Shown piece by piece: positions 35,744-45,050 of a stretch of DNA of 64,000 nt. The stretch's first letter is position 1. The number at the start of each line of letters is the position of its first letter. This DNA comes from an uncultured Hungatella sp. (GTDB lineage: Bacteria; Bacillota; Clostridia; Lachnospirales; Lachnospiraceae), in the NCBI GenBank assembly GCA_910579515.1, contig CAJTUV010000010.1, forward strand, positions 1-64,000, read 5' to 3'. The position numbers and the translations under genes are program-made. The notes under the pieces are model-generated. The model ran no database searches and had not been told where the DNA came from. It saw nothing but the letters and a program-made list of their open reading frames with translations.

Positions 35744-36444
35744 GTAAGAACTCCTTTCTCTACATCTTCCACAAACCGATAGTAATCCTCTGGCACCCCG
35801 ATATCAATAAAATACCCTTCATTGACAAATCCGCCTAACTGATACCCCTCTTTCATCCACTTTGGAATCATCTCCTGTTCCAGAGAAACCTTTCCTTCCG
35901 GTATCTGCTCAATCAGGGATTTTGACAGTAGATAAACACCGCCGTTGATGGTTCCTTGTCTTGCTTTCACACTCTTTTCATTAAATCTGACCAGACGGTT
36001 ATCTTTCAGTACAGCCTCTCCATAACGGGAGATATCCGGAACCTGGCGAAGCACCAGCGCCATATCAAGACCCAGATCTTGTTTCAAGTTCTCCAGCCGC
36101 CTATAGTCCATCTCGTAAAAGGTATCTGCATTCAGAACCAGTACAGAATCCTCTGTGACAAACCTGGCTCCATTGCGGATGGCACCTGCAGTTCCTAATA
36201 ACGTCTCCTCATAGGCGTAGGAAACGGTAATCCCAAATTTCTCGCCAGACCCAAAGTACTCTTCCACCATGCTTCCTTTATATCCTATGGCAAAAATAAT
36301 ATCCTTAATTCCCTGTTTTTTTAGCCCCTCTATTACATATTCCAAAAAAGGTTTTCCCTGAACCATAGCCATAGGCTTTGGTCTGTCGTTTACTACGCTG
36401 CGAAGGCGGGTTCCAAGCCCTCCTGCCAATAAAATTGCCTGCAT
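35737..36444 (-). CDS. hddC: Heptose-1-phosphate guanylyltransferase
   Basis: A nucleotidyltransferase of 235 residues starting MQAILLAGGLGTRLRSVV with RPKPMAMVQGKPF, the pattern of HddC and mannose-1-phosphate guanylyltransferase-like enzymes. It overlaps hddA by 7 bp. The start at MQAIL follows AGGAG; an upstream in-frame extension has no ribosome site. It is expected to make GDP-D-glycero-alpha-D-manno-heptose. The nucleotide (GTP) is inferred from context. Confidence 0.88.
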   Translation of the reverse strand: MQAILLAGGLGTRLRSVVNDRPKPMAMVQGKPFLEYVIEGLKKQGIKDIIFAIGYKGSMVEEYFGSGEKFGITVSYAYEETLLGTAGAIRNGARFVTEDSVLVLNADTFYEMDYRRLENLKQDLGLDMALVLRQVPDISRYGEAVLKDNRLVRFNEKSVKARQGTINGGVYLLSKSLIEQIPEGKVSLEQEMIPKWMKEGYQLGGFVNEGYFIDIGVPEDYYRFVEDVEKGVLTW

Positions 36445-36454
36445 CTTTCTCCTC

Positions 36455-37882
36455 TTATCTGTAAATTTCAATCTCGCCGGCAAGAATCCCGAAGGAATCC
36501 ACCAGCTCCCCAGTGACCTTACTGCACAAAACTACATTGATCCCATTCTCTACCTGTTTATAGAATGTGGTGTCAAAAGAAACGCTGTTTGTATACTGAC
36601 CTTTTTCCTGACTCCAGGCAGACTTCATGGTCAGGACGTGATACGGATACGAAATCTGCCGAATCTGCTCAGGCCCCCAGCCAAGACTATCTGCCTTTCC
36701 TTCAGAAACAATCCAAATTCCGGTATCTCCATTGGAGGGTATCTGAAACGCCTGCAAAAAGGCCCGAAGATTTCCATCCTCCTGTGAGTATGTGCCGTCC
36801 ACAGAGATCACAAGATCCAAGTCCTCTCTCTGAAGCAAAGAAATCATCTCTGTTAAGTCGGTACACTCCACAATTTCCTGATAGGACATGGCTGCCAGAT
36901 ACCAGTTGGAATTTCTCTCCCAGGAATCGTATCTTTCATCTCCCCTGTGATCAGTAAGGTTATAACGCTCTGATAGATACTCCGCTATATTCCTTGTATA
37001 TTTTTGATTCCCCTTATAATTTAAGTGCATAGGATCCGCCATATCTGTGGAGTAATCCAAGCCGATTTCCTCTAAACATAAATTATAATTTATAAATGGA
37101 ACCTGATACTCTCCAGCAATATCCGCTGCAGTATTATAAATTGTCTGGGACCACTCCGAAATCCCCGCGTGAGGAGAAACCACAATCAAAAGGGGAATTC
37201 CCTCTTCTTTAGCAAGCTCTATGGTCTTTCTGTAATATTCTTCTGTTTTACTAGAAAGTTCACTCCGTTCTTTCACATGGCTCACGTCTGTCCCTTCTTG
37301 GGGCACAGTCTTCATGAGACACATAAATCCTTTCCAGTCTTCATATTGCAGGCTCCCTTGGTTAGCCAGAAAATCCGCTCTGGAAATCTCCTCATATCTG
37401 GAATGATACTGCAAATGTTCAAAAAGATACTCGTTCCATTGCTCTCTGGGCGCGCTGACCCTGATTGCTTCCAGTTTATCCTTTGACCATTTCATTCCAT
37501 ACGTATTTTTTATAATCCGGCTCTGGTCACTATAATCGCTCATCATGTTTGTGACTGACGCCTCTAAAATCATAACTTTGGGGCGCTGGTATTTTAGTGC
37601 TTCCTTCATATAATAATACGTGTTCCACATTGGCTGAATGCTTCCGCCCAGATGAAAGGCAGAAATCCCGTATTCACTCCACAAGGTAGCTGTATTAATA
37701 TCTGCAAAAGCCAGAGAAGGCCCTAAAATGAGCACGTCAACCGTTCCTTCTTCCTGTTCATAAAACTTCTCCATGCCATAAATTCCATCCCCGTATTTAA
37801 AGGAAAAGACGTTTTTTGTCAAAAACAGCAAGAGTATGAGCACAATTCCAAAGCAAAGGCTCCCAAATATTTTCTTTTTCAT
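36455..37882 (-). CDS. Membrane-anchored SGNH hydrolase-like protein of an O-acylation module
   Basis: A 475-residue protein with one N-terminal membrane segment (5-22) and an extracytoplasmic SGNH fold. The nucleophile region is ILGPSLAFAD (S56 in GPS), and the Asp-His pair is D283/H286 in DPMHLNYKGN. Such proteins work with MBOAT acyltransferases (DltD, AlgX types), accepting or transferring the acyl group outside the cell. The MBOAT and acyl carrier genes lie directly upstream. Residues about 330-475 form an extra domain; its ending, with VSFDTTF and NGINVVL, recalls the ILEI/FAM3-like carbohydrate-associated fold, which is tentative. AGGAGG precedes the ATG. Confidence 0.8.
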   Translation of the reverse strand: MKKKIFGSLCFGIVLILLLFLTKNVFSFKYGDGIYGMEKFYEQEEGTVDVLILGPSLAFADINTATLWSEYGISAFHLGGSIQPMWNTYYYMKEALKYQRPKVMILEASVTNMMSDYSDQSRIIKNTYGMKWSKDKLEAIRVSAPREQWNEYLFEHLQYHSRYEEISRADFLANQGSLQYEDWKGFMCLMKTVPQEGTDVSHVKERSELSSKTEEYYRKTIELAKEEGIPLLIVVSPHAGISEWSQTIYNTAADIAGEYQVPFINYNLCLEEIGLDYSTDMADPMHLNYKGNQKYTRNIAEYLSERYNLTDHRGDERYDSWERNSNWYLAAMSYQEIVECTDLTEMISLLQREDLDLVISVDGTYSQEDGNLRAFLQAFQIPSNGDTGIWIVSEGKADSLGWGPEQIRQISYPYHVLTMKSAWSQEKGQYTNSVSFDTTFYKQVENGINVVLCSKVTGELVDSFGILAGEIEIYR

Positions 37883-37893
37883 ATGCAGTCCTC

Positions 37894-39429
37894 CTAAAAC
37901 TGGATATAAATAAAGGATTGGGCATCAAACCCAGGTCCATAATATCCATAGATAAAGACTGACAACACCAGTAAGAGGAACGCGGTCCATCTGAAAAGCA
38001 GGTTCTGCGCCAAAAGCCACTGTCTAACCGTTTTTTTCGTAACATGTCGTATGAGTCCACATACGATTAATGCCAACAGTGAAAACTCCAGAATATGCCA
38101 CTCTCTCCGATCCAATCCCAGATTATACAACGATTCGTCAAAGAAAATCCAGGGATTCCAGTTACAAAATGCCTGTCTCCACATCTGAAACGCACTTTTT
38201 AAACTGACAGCACGAAAAAAAGAATTTGCAAAAGCTAAAATGAAAAAAGTTCGAGCCACCTGAAAGAATTGCCAGCTAAAGCAGTCTGTATGAATCTGAA
38301 ACAACGTGATGGTCTTTTTGAATACCGGCTCCAGAATTTGTCCTGAAACAATCACCATGCCATAAAACAAGCCCACGCCGAAAATGTAATTCCATTCTCC
38401 TCCGTGCCAAAAGCCTATCAGAAACCAAGAAATCATTGTAACAAGGTAAAGCGGAATCTTCTTTCCTCTTTTTTTCCCAAGAATCTTTTTCGAATGCTCT
38501 CCGATATTCTGGATAAAGTCAGATTTCAGCATAGGATAATAGATATAATCTCTCAGCCAGCCGCCTAAGGTAATGTGCCAATGTCTCCAGAATTCCGAAA
38601 CGCTTTTAGACAAAAAGGGCAGATCAAAGTTTTCAGGCAGCATTACGCCGAATAACTGTGAACACCCTAAACAAATGTCGATACAGCCCGAAAAGTCTGT
38701 ATAGAGCTGTAATAAAAATGCGACTGCCGCAACCCAGATATAGAACCCTGAATACACATAGTAGTCTCCATAAACGGTATTGACAATCACAGCCAGTCTT
38801 TCTGATATTACCAGCTTTTTAAACATTCCCCACACAATTCTCTGAAGTCCAAAACAAAAATTAGAATAGTCAAAGGCGTGACCTTCCATGATCGCTTCAA
38901 AAGACTCCCTCTTACGCAGAATGGGACCAGAAACAAGAGCTGGAAAATAACCTGCAAAAAGCGCAAGCTTTAAGACATTTTTCTCCACTTTTGCAGATCC
39001 CCAATAAACATCCAAAAGGCAGCCTGTGAGAGAAAGGGTATAATAAGAAATCCCTACGGGCGCCAGGATAGAAACTGGCGAAAGGGGCAAAACCTTTCCA
39101 AAAACAGAGGCTGCAATTCTGGTCGTATTAAGGAAAAAATTCAGTTCCTTCATAAGAATCAGACTTGTCCCATTAATGACAATGCCTAAAACCAAAATCG
39201 CCTTACAAAGTCTCTGTTTTTCCCGATATTTGTCTAGTAAAAGACTGATCACATACGTACAGACAATCACAAAGGCCATATACAAGGCCAGCTTTATGCC
39301 ATTAGCATGGAACACAAAATAAACGCTGAATCCCAGCAGTATGACCCAGCGGTACTTTATGGGCGTACTATAATATAGAAGAACCGCAAACAGCATCATA
39401 CCATAAAACGTAAACGATAAAATATCCAC
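37894..39429 (-). CDS. MBOAT-family O-acyltransferase (DltB-like)
   Basis: A 511-residue membrane-bound O-acyltransferase with about 12 hydrophobic segments. The conserved histidines are visible: H285 in WRHWHITLGGWLRDYIY and H342 in GFWHGGEWN. It is expected to move an acyl group across the membrane for transfer to a polysaccharide, in concert with the SGNH protein. The start is a GTG at 39429, 5 bp after the acyl carrier stop, with AAAAGG inside that gene's end. The acyl group (acetyl, aminoacyl or other) is not known. Confidence 0.9.
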   Translation of the reverse strand: MDILSFTFYGMMLFAVLLYYSTPIKYRWVILLGFSVYFVFHANGIKLALYMAFVIVCTYVISLLLDKYREKQRLCKAILVLGIVINGTSLILMKELNFFLNTTRIAASVFGKVLPLSPVSILAPVGISYYTLSLTGCLLDVYWGSAKVEKNVLKLALFAGYFPALVSGPILRKRESFEAIMEGHAFDYSNFCFGLQRIVWGMFKKLVISERLAVIVNTVYGDYYVYSGFYIWVAAVAFLLQLYTDFSGCIDICLGCSQLFGVMLPENFDLPFLSKSVSEFWRHWHITLGGWLRDYIYYPMLKSDFIQNIGEHSKKILGKKRGKKIPLYLVTMISWFLIGFWHGGEWNYIFGVGLFYGMVIVSGQILEPVFKKTITLFQIHTDCFSWQFFQVARTFFILAFANSFFRAVSLKSAFQMWRQAFCNWNPWIFFDESLYNLGLDRREWHILEFSLLALIVCGLIRHVTKKTVRQWLLAQNLLFRWTAFLLLVLSVFIYGYYGPGFDAQSFIYIQF

Positions 39430-39434
39430 TGTTC

Positions 39435-39674
39435 TTAAATCCTTTTCAGAATAATGTCCGCCATCTCTCCCACATTCCTCATGGTTGTCACTTCGCCCAT
39501 ATTAAACTTTATGCCAAACTTCTTTTCAACAGACACAATCAGATTAATATGCTCTAAGCTGTCCCAGTTGTCAACATCCTTAGAGGTAGTGGTCTCGTTT
39601 ACCTCTATCTCCTCGTCATCAAACACTTCCTGAAAAATTTCATTCAGATTTTTAAAAACTTCTTCTCTTGTCAT
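39435..39674 (-). CDS. Acyl carrier protein (DltC-like)
   Basis: A 79-residue acyl carrier protein. The phosphopantetheine site is S39 in NWDSLEHI. It is acidic, and the helix-2 context matches carriers found beside MBOAT proteins and not the fatty-acid AcpP. It is the first gene after the promoter at 39712-39740 and is followed by MBOAT and SGNH genes. The expected adenylating enzyme (DltA-like) is not in the window. Confidence 0.9.
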   Translation of the reverse strand: MTREEVFKNLNEIFQEVFDDEEIEVNETTTSKDVDNWDSLEHINLIVSVEKKFGIKFNMGEVTTMRNVGEMADIILKRI

Positions 39675-39711
39675 TTTGTACCTCTTTTTATAAAAATATC
39701 CATTATGTCGT

Positions 39712-39740
39712 ATTTTAGTCTATCGGTATATTCTTGTCAA
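39712..39740 (-). promoter_or_regulatory. Near-consensus promoter inside the glycan locus
   Basis: On the minus strand a perfect TTGACA (39740-39735) and TAAAAT (39717-39712) are separated by exactly 17 bp. It lies 38 bp upstream of the acyl carrier ATG and would drive the acyl, heptose, dideoxyhexose and licD genes. A 9-bp GC-rich hairpin (39752-39775) lies between it and the end of the MATE gene but has no clear T-tract. Confidence 0.85.
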
Positions 39741-39780
39741 GCGCTTTCACCTCTGCCTCTTCTTGGGCGGAGGCAAAATG

Positions 39781-41100
39781 TTACCGAGCTGCAATGTAGA
39801 AATAGTATGGAATCTCCACCAAAAGCATCATGCTCCAGCCGATTGCACATGCAACAGCCACGCCGTTTAATCCCATATGGGGAGTCAGGATATACACAAA
39901 AACGACCCGTAAGCTGGTCTGAATGAAGGTCCCCAAAAGGGTCATCTTCATACATTTTCTTCCTCTGAAATACCCCTGAAATCCGTTGGTAAACCCAGGA
40001 AACAGGTAGAAAAGCGCCATAAACCCTAAGTATCCGCTTCCCAATGCCACAATCTCTTTGTTCTGCCCAGTCACAAACAGTCTCATAATCGGTTCCCGAA
40101 AAACCATTGTCACAACGCAGATAAAAATCCAATAAACAAACTCCAGCATGAGCCCAGAACGGAATCCTTTTTTAATTCGGTCTTCTTTTTTTGCTCCTGC
40201 ATTCTGGGCCACAAATGTGGTAATACCGTTGGCAATACTCTGCTCTGGGGTAAACGCATAGGAATCCACACGGTTCACTGCATTAAAAGCAGCAATGACT
40301 TCCACGCCCATAGGATTCACCGCTCCCTGAATCAGCAGTTTGCCAATAGGCTGGCATGACTGCTGAAGGGCCGTCACGCCTCCATACTGAAGAGTCTGCT
40401 TCAAAAGTTCCTTATCTAACCGAAATTCCTTTGGTTTTAACTGGAGAAGCGGAATCTTCTGGTAAACATAAATCACACATAAAATCGCGGATAATGCCTC
40501 TGCCACCACAGTGGTAACGGCGGAACAGATGATTCCCAAGCCAAATACGCCAATTAAAATTACATCCAAAACCCCATTGAGCACAGAGCAGAAAGCCAAA
40601 AACTTAAGTGGAGTCTTGGAATCTCCAACGCTTTTTAAGGCAGAAGAAACCGCATTATAAAAAAAGGTAAACGGTGCTCCCAAAAAGATAATCCGAAGGT
40701 ATGTAGCGGACATGTTAAGAATCTCCTCTGGAACGTATAAGGCTCTTAACAGCAGTTTGGCTGCTATCATTCCCAAAAGAACCACAACCAAAGAAAAATA
40801 GACGCCAAAAACTGCTGTCGTAGCCATTTCCTTTTTGATCAGTTCCTCTTTCTTTGCTCCAAAAAAGTTGCTCATCAGCACAGAAGCTCCAATACAAATT
40901 CCAGAAATCCCAAGAATAATGATGTTCATCACCGGACTGGAGACCCCCACGGCAGCCAAAGCCTCCTTGCCGATAAATCGTCCCACAATGATCGAGTCCA
41001 CCGCATTATAGGTGAGCTGAAATAGGTTTCCCAAAATCAGCGGAATGGAGTAAGAAATCAGATGTTTCGGGATATTTCCCTCCGTCATATCTGTAATCAT
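39781..41100 (-). CDS. MATE-family transporter
   Basis: A 439-residue membrane protein of the MATE/MOP superfamily with 12 hydrophobic segments. The N-terminal MTEGNIPKHLISYSIPLILGNLFQ pattern is typical of MATE exporters (NorM/DinF type). Its start overlaps the giant glycosyltransferase stop by 4 bp (ATGA). It is thus locked into the glycan operon. It could flip a lipid-linked intermediate, since Wzx belongs to the same superfamily, or export a small molecule. Confidence 0.85.
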   Translation of the reverse strand: MITDMTEGNIPKHLISYSIPLILGNLFQLTYNAVDSIIVGRFIGKEALAAVGVSSPVMNIIILGISGICIGASVLMSNFFGAKKEELIKKEMATTAVFGVYFSLVVVLLGMIAAKLLLRALYVPEEILNMSATYLRIIFLGAPFTFFYNAVSSALKSVGDSKTPLKFLAFCSVLNGVLDVILIGVFGLGIICSAVTTVVAEALSAILCVIYVYQKIPLLQLKPKEFRLDKELLKQTLQYGGVTALQQSCQPIGKLLIQGAVNPMGVEVIAAFNAVNRVDSYAFTPEQSIANGITTFVAQNAGAKKEDRIKKGFRSGLMLEFVYWIFICVVTMVFREPIMRLFVTGQNKEIVALGSGYLGFMALFYLFPGFTNGFQGYFRGRKCMKMTLLGTFIQTSLRVVFVYILTPHMGLNGVAVACAIGWSMMLLVEIPYYFYIAAR

Positions 41101-44100
41101 GAAAAGTCCTCCTCAATCACACTCCAGGCCGCTTTTACACTGTAGCGTTCTTTTATATATCTCTGAGTTCTGCGGCTTAAATCCATACAAACATTGGGTT
41201 CTTCATACAGAGCAAACACGGACTCTGCAAACTCCAAAGCTCCGTCCCTGATCATCATCACTGTTTCCGCATCTGAAATTCCTTCTGCTCCGATGGAGGT
41301 CGTCACAATGGCAGATCCATGATACAAGGCTTCCACCACTTTGCCTTTGACTCCGGCTCCGTATCGAAGAGGAACCACAACCACCCTGGTGGTATCATAC
41401 AATCTGACCAATTCTTCCTCACTGACAAATCCTTTGATGATAACACCGTTTCCAGGCTGTTCCAATTCCTGAATCTCCTCAGTCACCTTGGAGCCCACCA
41501 CATAAAAGTTTGGTATTTCCTGTCCCATGTTTTTTGCTCTTTGACAAATCAAAGGATAAACCTCTCTCACAAACCACAAAACAGCGTCTGCATTGGGCGG
41601 ATGGGCAAATCCGCCTACAAATAAGATTCCCTCTCGTTTTACAAAATCCTGAGGAATGTTATCCTTAAAGGTATCATAGACATAGGCCACAATGTCTTTT
41701 ACTGGAATCTTCTCATCCTCTGCCTTAATAGCATCCCTCTCCACATAGGATGGGTAATAGGACATCGCCGCCTTATACATGAGGGACATTTCCACGGATT
41801 TCCAGTATTCTGAGGCCTGACGACGGTTTGGATCTCCCGTGAGAGCAAACTCTCTTCCCTCCCGCAGAAAATGAAGATCATGTCCATAGTAAATCACCTT
41901 GATATTGGTATTCTCTTTTATAAAATCAATATATTTAATCGCCACATGAGGTCGATTTAAGTATGCGACTGCTATGTCCTTGCCATGGTTTTTCAGCCAG
42001 TCCCAGATGTCCACCTTATAATCCTGTCCATAGAGAATCTCGATCCCCATCTGCATAAGCATGGTGGAATAAGGCTCTTCGTGGAGAAAATTATCTCCCA
42101 AAAACTTGACCACATAACCTTTTTGCAAAAACATTTTCAGATACTGGAATGTGGTCTTGGAACCGGCGTCCTTATCGTACGTAGGCACATAGTGGTCTAC
42201 AACCAGAATGATTTTTTTGCCCATACTCCGTTCCCTTGCCCGGAAGGGATCTGGATTTCCATTGTTCTCGCACTGCCTTGCAAATTCCCTTTTCCATTTT
42301 TCTCTCAGTTTTTCGTTGTTTATGGTTTGATACCGTTTCAGTCCAGATCCCTCAACGTCTGTTCCATTGGAGATGCCTTCAAAATGTATCACTTTTGAAA
42401 GAGGCTGGTACACAACCCGATACCCCAGCGCCCGCACTGCAAAGGCCAGGTCGGAATCTTCACAGTACGCAGGGGCAAAGCGGGTATCAAATCCGCCAAT
42501 CTGTTTCCACAGAGCATTGGATAATAAAATAGCAGCCCCTGAAATATAGTCCACATCTTTTACATAATTGTATTCCGGCTTGTCTGGATCATCCAGCCGG
42601 CCATAATTCCATCCCGATCCATCGCTCCAGATGATTCCTCCTGCTTCCTGAAGCCTTCCATCTGGATATACCAGTTTAGAGCCTACCATCCCTATGGAGG
42701 AATCCGACTCTATAAGATTTACCAGAGAAGACAGCCATCCCTCTGTCACCTGAGTATCGTTATTTAAGAACATCAGATAGCGTCCTCTGGCTGCCTGAGC
42801 TGCCTGATTGCAGTTTTTCAAAAATCCCTGGTTGCTGCTGTTGCGGCAGATTACCAGCCCCTGTGCATACTGCTCTAAGTTCCTTGTGGCGTCTGTGGAC
42901 ACATCATCCGCAATAATCACTTCATAAGAGACGTCCTTCGTATATTCTAAAATAGAAACCAGACAGGCATATGTATAGTGAATCTGATTATATACCGGAA
43001 TAATAATGGATACCTGGGGCGTCTCTTCATAGGAAAAAGTAAGCTTTCCATGTTCCCGGTACTGGCTTCCTATGAGAAAATCCCCTTCTTTTAAATTCTT
43101 TCCCTCCTCAGAACGATACAGCTTAAACGACTGGACAGGATGAAGGAAATATTCTTTTGCATAAGACAATTTTTTCCGCTCCACAGAGCCTTTCGGATAT
43201 CTCTTATTAAACTTTTCGCCTAATTTCCTGCGTATCTTAAAGACCAGGGCTTCATGACGGTTTAGATAGGTCAGCGTCTTTCCCATCTCGTCAATCTCAT
43301 GGCGCAGGTCTTTAATCATGATTTCCAGATTAGTCACATGGTTATTGGTCAGGCGCTGAATTTCAGTCATCTTTCTAAGGGCGGTATCCTTCTCCCTGGC
43401 CTGAACCTTGGTTCGCTCCAGCTCCCTGTCGACCCTGGCAAGTTCTCTCACATTCTTTGTCTCCACCAGATAATTTTCCAGAAAAATCTGCTGATTTTCT
43501 CCGTGGACATAGCGCTGGAACGCAGTTTCCATGTTGCTAAATACCTCCTCTTCCTCTTTGGAGATACCAAATTCCACAAGCCAGTCGCTTACTGTGTGAT
43601 ATGTGGTCAAAAGACTGTGATACTGTCGATAAAAATAAAATAAGATTCGGTATTGAATAAATTTTACAGGAATGGGAAACGGAAATACCCACTCATAATC
43701 CAGGCAGTACCGCTCATCCCCTGTCAGAAGAATGTTTTCAAACAACGCGTCAATGTTGGATATGCCCAGACAAGGCTCCCCACGAAACTGCTCCCATGAC
43801 GCTTGATCACCAAATACTTCCTCAAATTCTGGCGTCTCTTTAAAGGAAACCATGGCGGAACTCTTTGTCTTTAGCACCTGCTCCATAGCCAGGCGCACCA
43901 GCCTTACAGGAACTTTTCCAAGGGAAATCTCCTCGCCAAGCTGTTCGGACCAGCTTTTTCCTACTATGTAGGGAAATCTTACGCTGCTGCGGTCTTCTCC
44001 CATATCCGGTTTGACAAAGTTTACATCTGCATATTGTTTACTCAGCTCTGTATAATTGGTCCCAAAAGCCCAGATATGCGGCGCGCCTTCCATAGAAAGA

Positions 44101-45020
44101 GCTGCTTTCTCCACCACTCGTTCCTGTCCCTGCCCTAAAATCGTAGTCTTAATCTGAAAACGTTCTGTTCTGGTTCGGTTATATTTTACATATTGAATCT
44201 CCAATGGCGTTTCGTGCTTTTGCCACACCACAAAAAAAGAATTGGCATACTGATCAAACATTCCCTCCCTGCAGACCTCGTCATAGGAAGCGCCTACGTC
44301 CATAAGGAGATATTTGGGATAATCATACGCTGTGATGGTGTCTGTCAAGTCTCCCTTTCCGGGAAGATAGCTGTCAGAAAAGATGGTGACAGGAAGCTTG
44401 TAATCTGGCATTGGATAATAAAATTTCAGATTTCCTCCTTCCTTTTCCTCTTTAAAAAGAGATTCGAGCTTAGGTTTGGAAAAGCAGTTCTTGTCCTTTG
44501 GCGCGCCTGCCCAGTACTTCATTCCAAATGGATTGCAGACTGCAGCCACCAGTTCTCCTCCTGGTTTTAGCAGCCTTTTCGCCGCCTGAATCTGCTCCTT
44601 CGCCTTCTCATCCAGAGAACCTGCAAATACCACATAGTCATACTTTTTCGGATGGCAGTCCCCTTCCTCCATCTCTACAGAATCCATATAATCCATAATC
44701 GTCCCTACATAATATTGGATATTGGTTCTGCCCTCCTGTTCTACGTGGCGCAGCCAGTTTACCTTTAAATTGTCTTCAGACTCGTCTAAAACGTCCACTG
44801 CTGCTACTTTCTGGCTATACAAACCGGTGAGAGCTCCAAAGTCAGAACCTACCTGCAAAAGTCTGCCTTCTGCGCGAAAAGGATACCACTCCATCAGATT
44901 CTCTCTCTGGTCCGACAGTGCATAGAGATACTCTAATCCCGGATGCTCCTTTAAAGCCTGTTTTCGGTCTCCTCCATAGGCTTTTAAAAGCTCCATCAAT
45001 TCTTTTTCAATCTGTTTCAT
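41097..45020 (-). CDS. Trifunctional methyltransferase-GT2-GT4 glycosyltransferase
   Basis: A 1307-residue protein with three enzyme-like parts. Residues about 50-290 resemble a class I SAM methyltransferase (LLQVGSDFGALTG, then LLKPGGELV). A poorly conserved middle part leads to a coiled coil (about 522-582). A GT2 domain follows (668-900; SIIIPVYNQ, FLNNDTQVTEGW, ED motif CEDSDL). A C-terminal GT4-like domain spans about 940-1307 (LVVDHYVPTYDKDAG, VPLRYGAGVKGKVVEAL). The layout recalls WsaE of Geobacillus, which caps and extends rhamnan chains. GGGAGG precedes the ATG. It follows the Wzm/Wzt genes, as expected for an ABC-exported glycan. Confidence 0.85.
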   Translation of the reverse strand: MKQIEKELMELLKAYGGDRKQALKEHPGLEYLYALSDQRENLMEWYPFRAEGRLLQVGSDFGALTGLYSQKVAAVDVLDESEDNLKVNWLRHVEQEGRTNIQYYVGTIMDYMDSVEMEEGDCHPKKYDYVVFAGSLDEKAKEQIQAAKRLLKPGGELVAAVCNPFGMKYWAGAPKDKNCFSKPKLESLFKEEKEGGNLKFYYPMPDYKLPVTIFSDSYLPGKGDLTDTITAYDYPKYLLMDVGASYDEVCREGMFDQYANSFFVVWQKHETPLEIQYVKYNRTRTERFQIKTTILGQGQERVVEKAALSMEGAPHIWAFGTNYTELSKQYADVNFVKPDMGEDRSSVRFPYIVGKSWSEQLGEEISLGKVPVRLVRLAMEQVLKTKSSAMVSFKETPEFEEVFGDQASWEQFRGEPCLGISNIDALFENILLTGDERYCLDYEWVFPFPIPVKFIQYRILFYFYRQYHSLLTTYHTVSDWLVEFGISKEEEEVFSNMETAFQRYVHGENQQIFLENYLVETKNVRELARVDRELERTKVQAREKDTALRKMTEIQRLTNNHVTNLEIMIKDLRHEIDEMGKTLTYLNRHEALVFKIRRKLGEKFNKRYPKGSVERKKLSYAKEYFLHPVQSFKLYRSEEGKNLKEGDFLIGSQYREHGKLTFSYEETPQVSIIIPVYNQIHYTYACLVSILEYTKDVSYEVIIADDVSTDATRNLEQYAQGLVICRNSSNQGFLKNCNQAAQAARGRYLMFLNNDTQVTEGWLSSLVNLIESDSSIGMVGSKLVYPDGRLQEAGGIIWSDGSGWNYGRLDDPDKPEYNYVKDVDYISGAAILLSNALWKQIGGFDTRFAPAYCEDSDLAFAVRALGYRVVYQPLSKVIHFEGISNGTDVEGSGLKRYQTINNEKLREKWKREFARQCENNGNPDPFRARERSMGKKIILVVDHYVPTYDKDAGSKTTFQYLKMFLQKGYVVKFLGDNFLHEEPYSTMLMQMGIEILYGQDYKVDIWDWLKNHGKDIAVAYLNRPHVAIKYIDFIKENTNIKVIYYGHDLHFLREGREFALTGDPNRRQASEYWKSVEMSLMYKAAMSYYPSYVERDAIKAEDEKIPVKDIVAYVYDTFKDNIPQDFVKREGILFVGGFAHPPNADAVLWFVREVYPLICQRAKNMGQEIPNFYVVGSKVTEEIQELEQPGNGVIIKGFVSEEELVRLYDTTRVVVVPLRYGAGVKGKVVEALYHGSAIVTTSIGAEGISDAETVMMIRDGALEFAESVFALYEEPNVCMDLSRRTQRYIKERYSVKAAWSVIEEDFS

Positions 45021-45050
45021 ACGTTCCTCCCAGTCCCTGTCTTACACCCG

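Noticed and set aside
39752..39775. A GC-rich hairpin after the MATE gene as an intrinsic terminator
   Set aside because: The stem is good but no T-tract follows on the minus strand, so I do not list it as a terminator.
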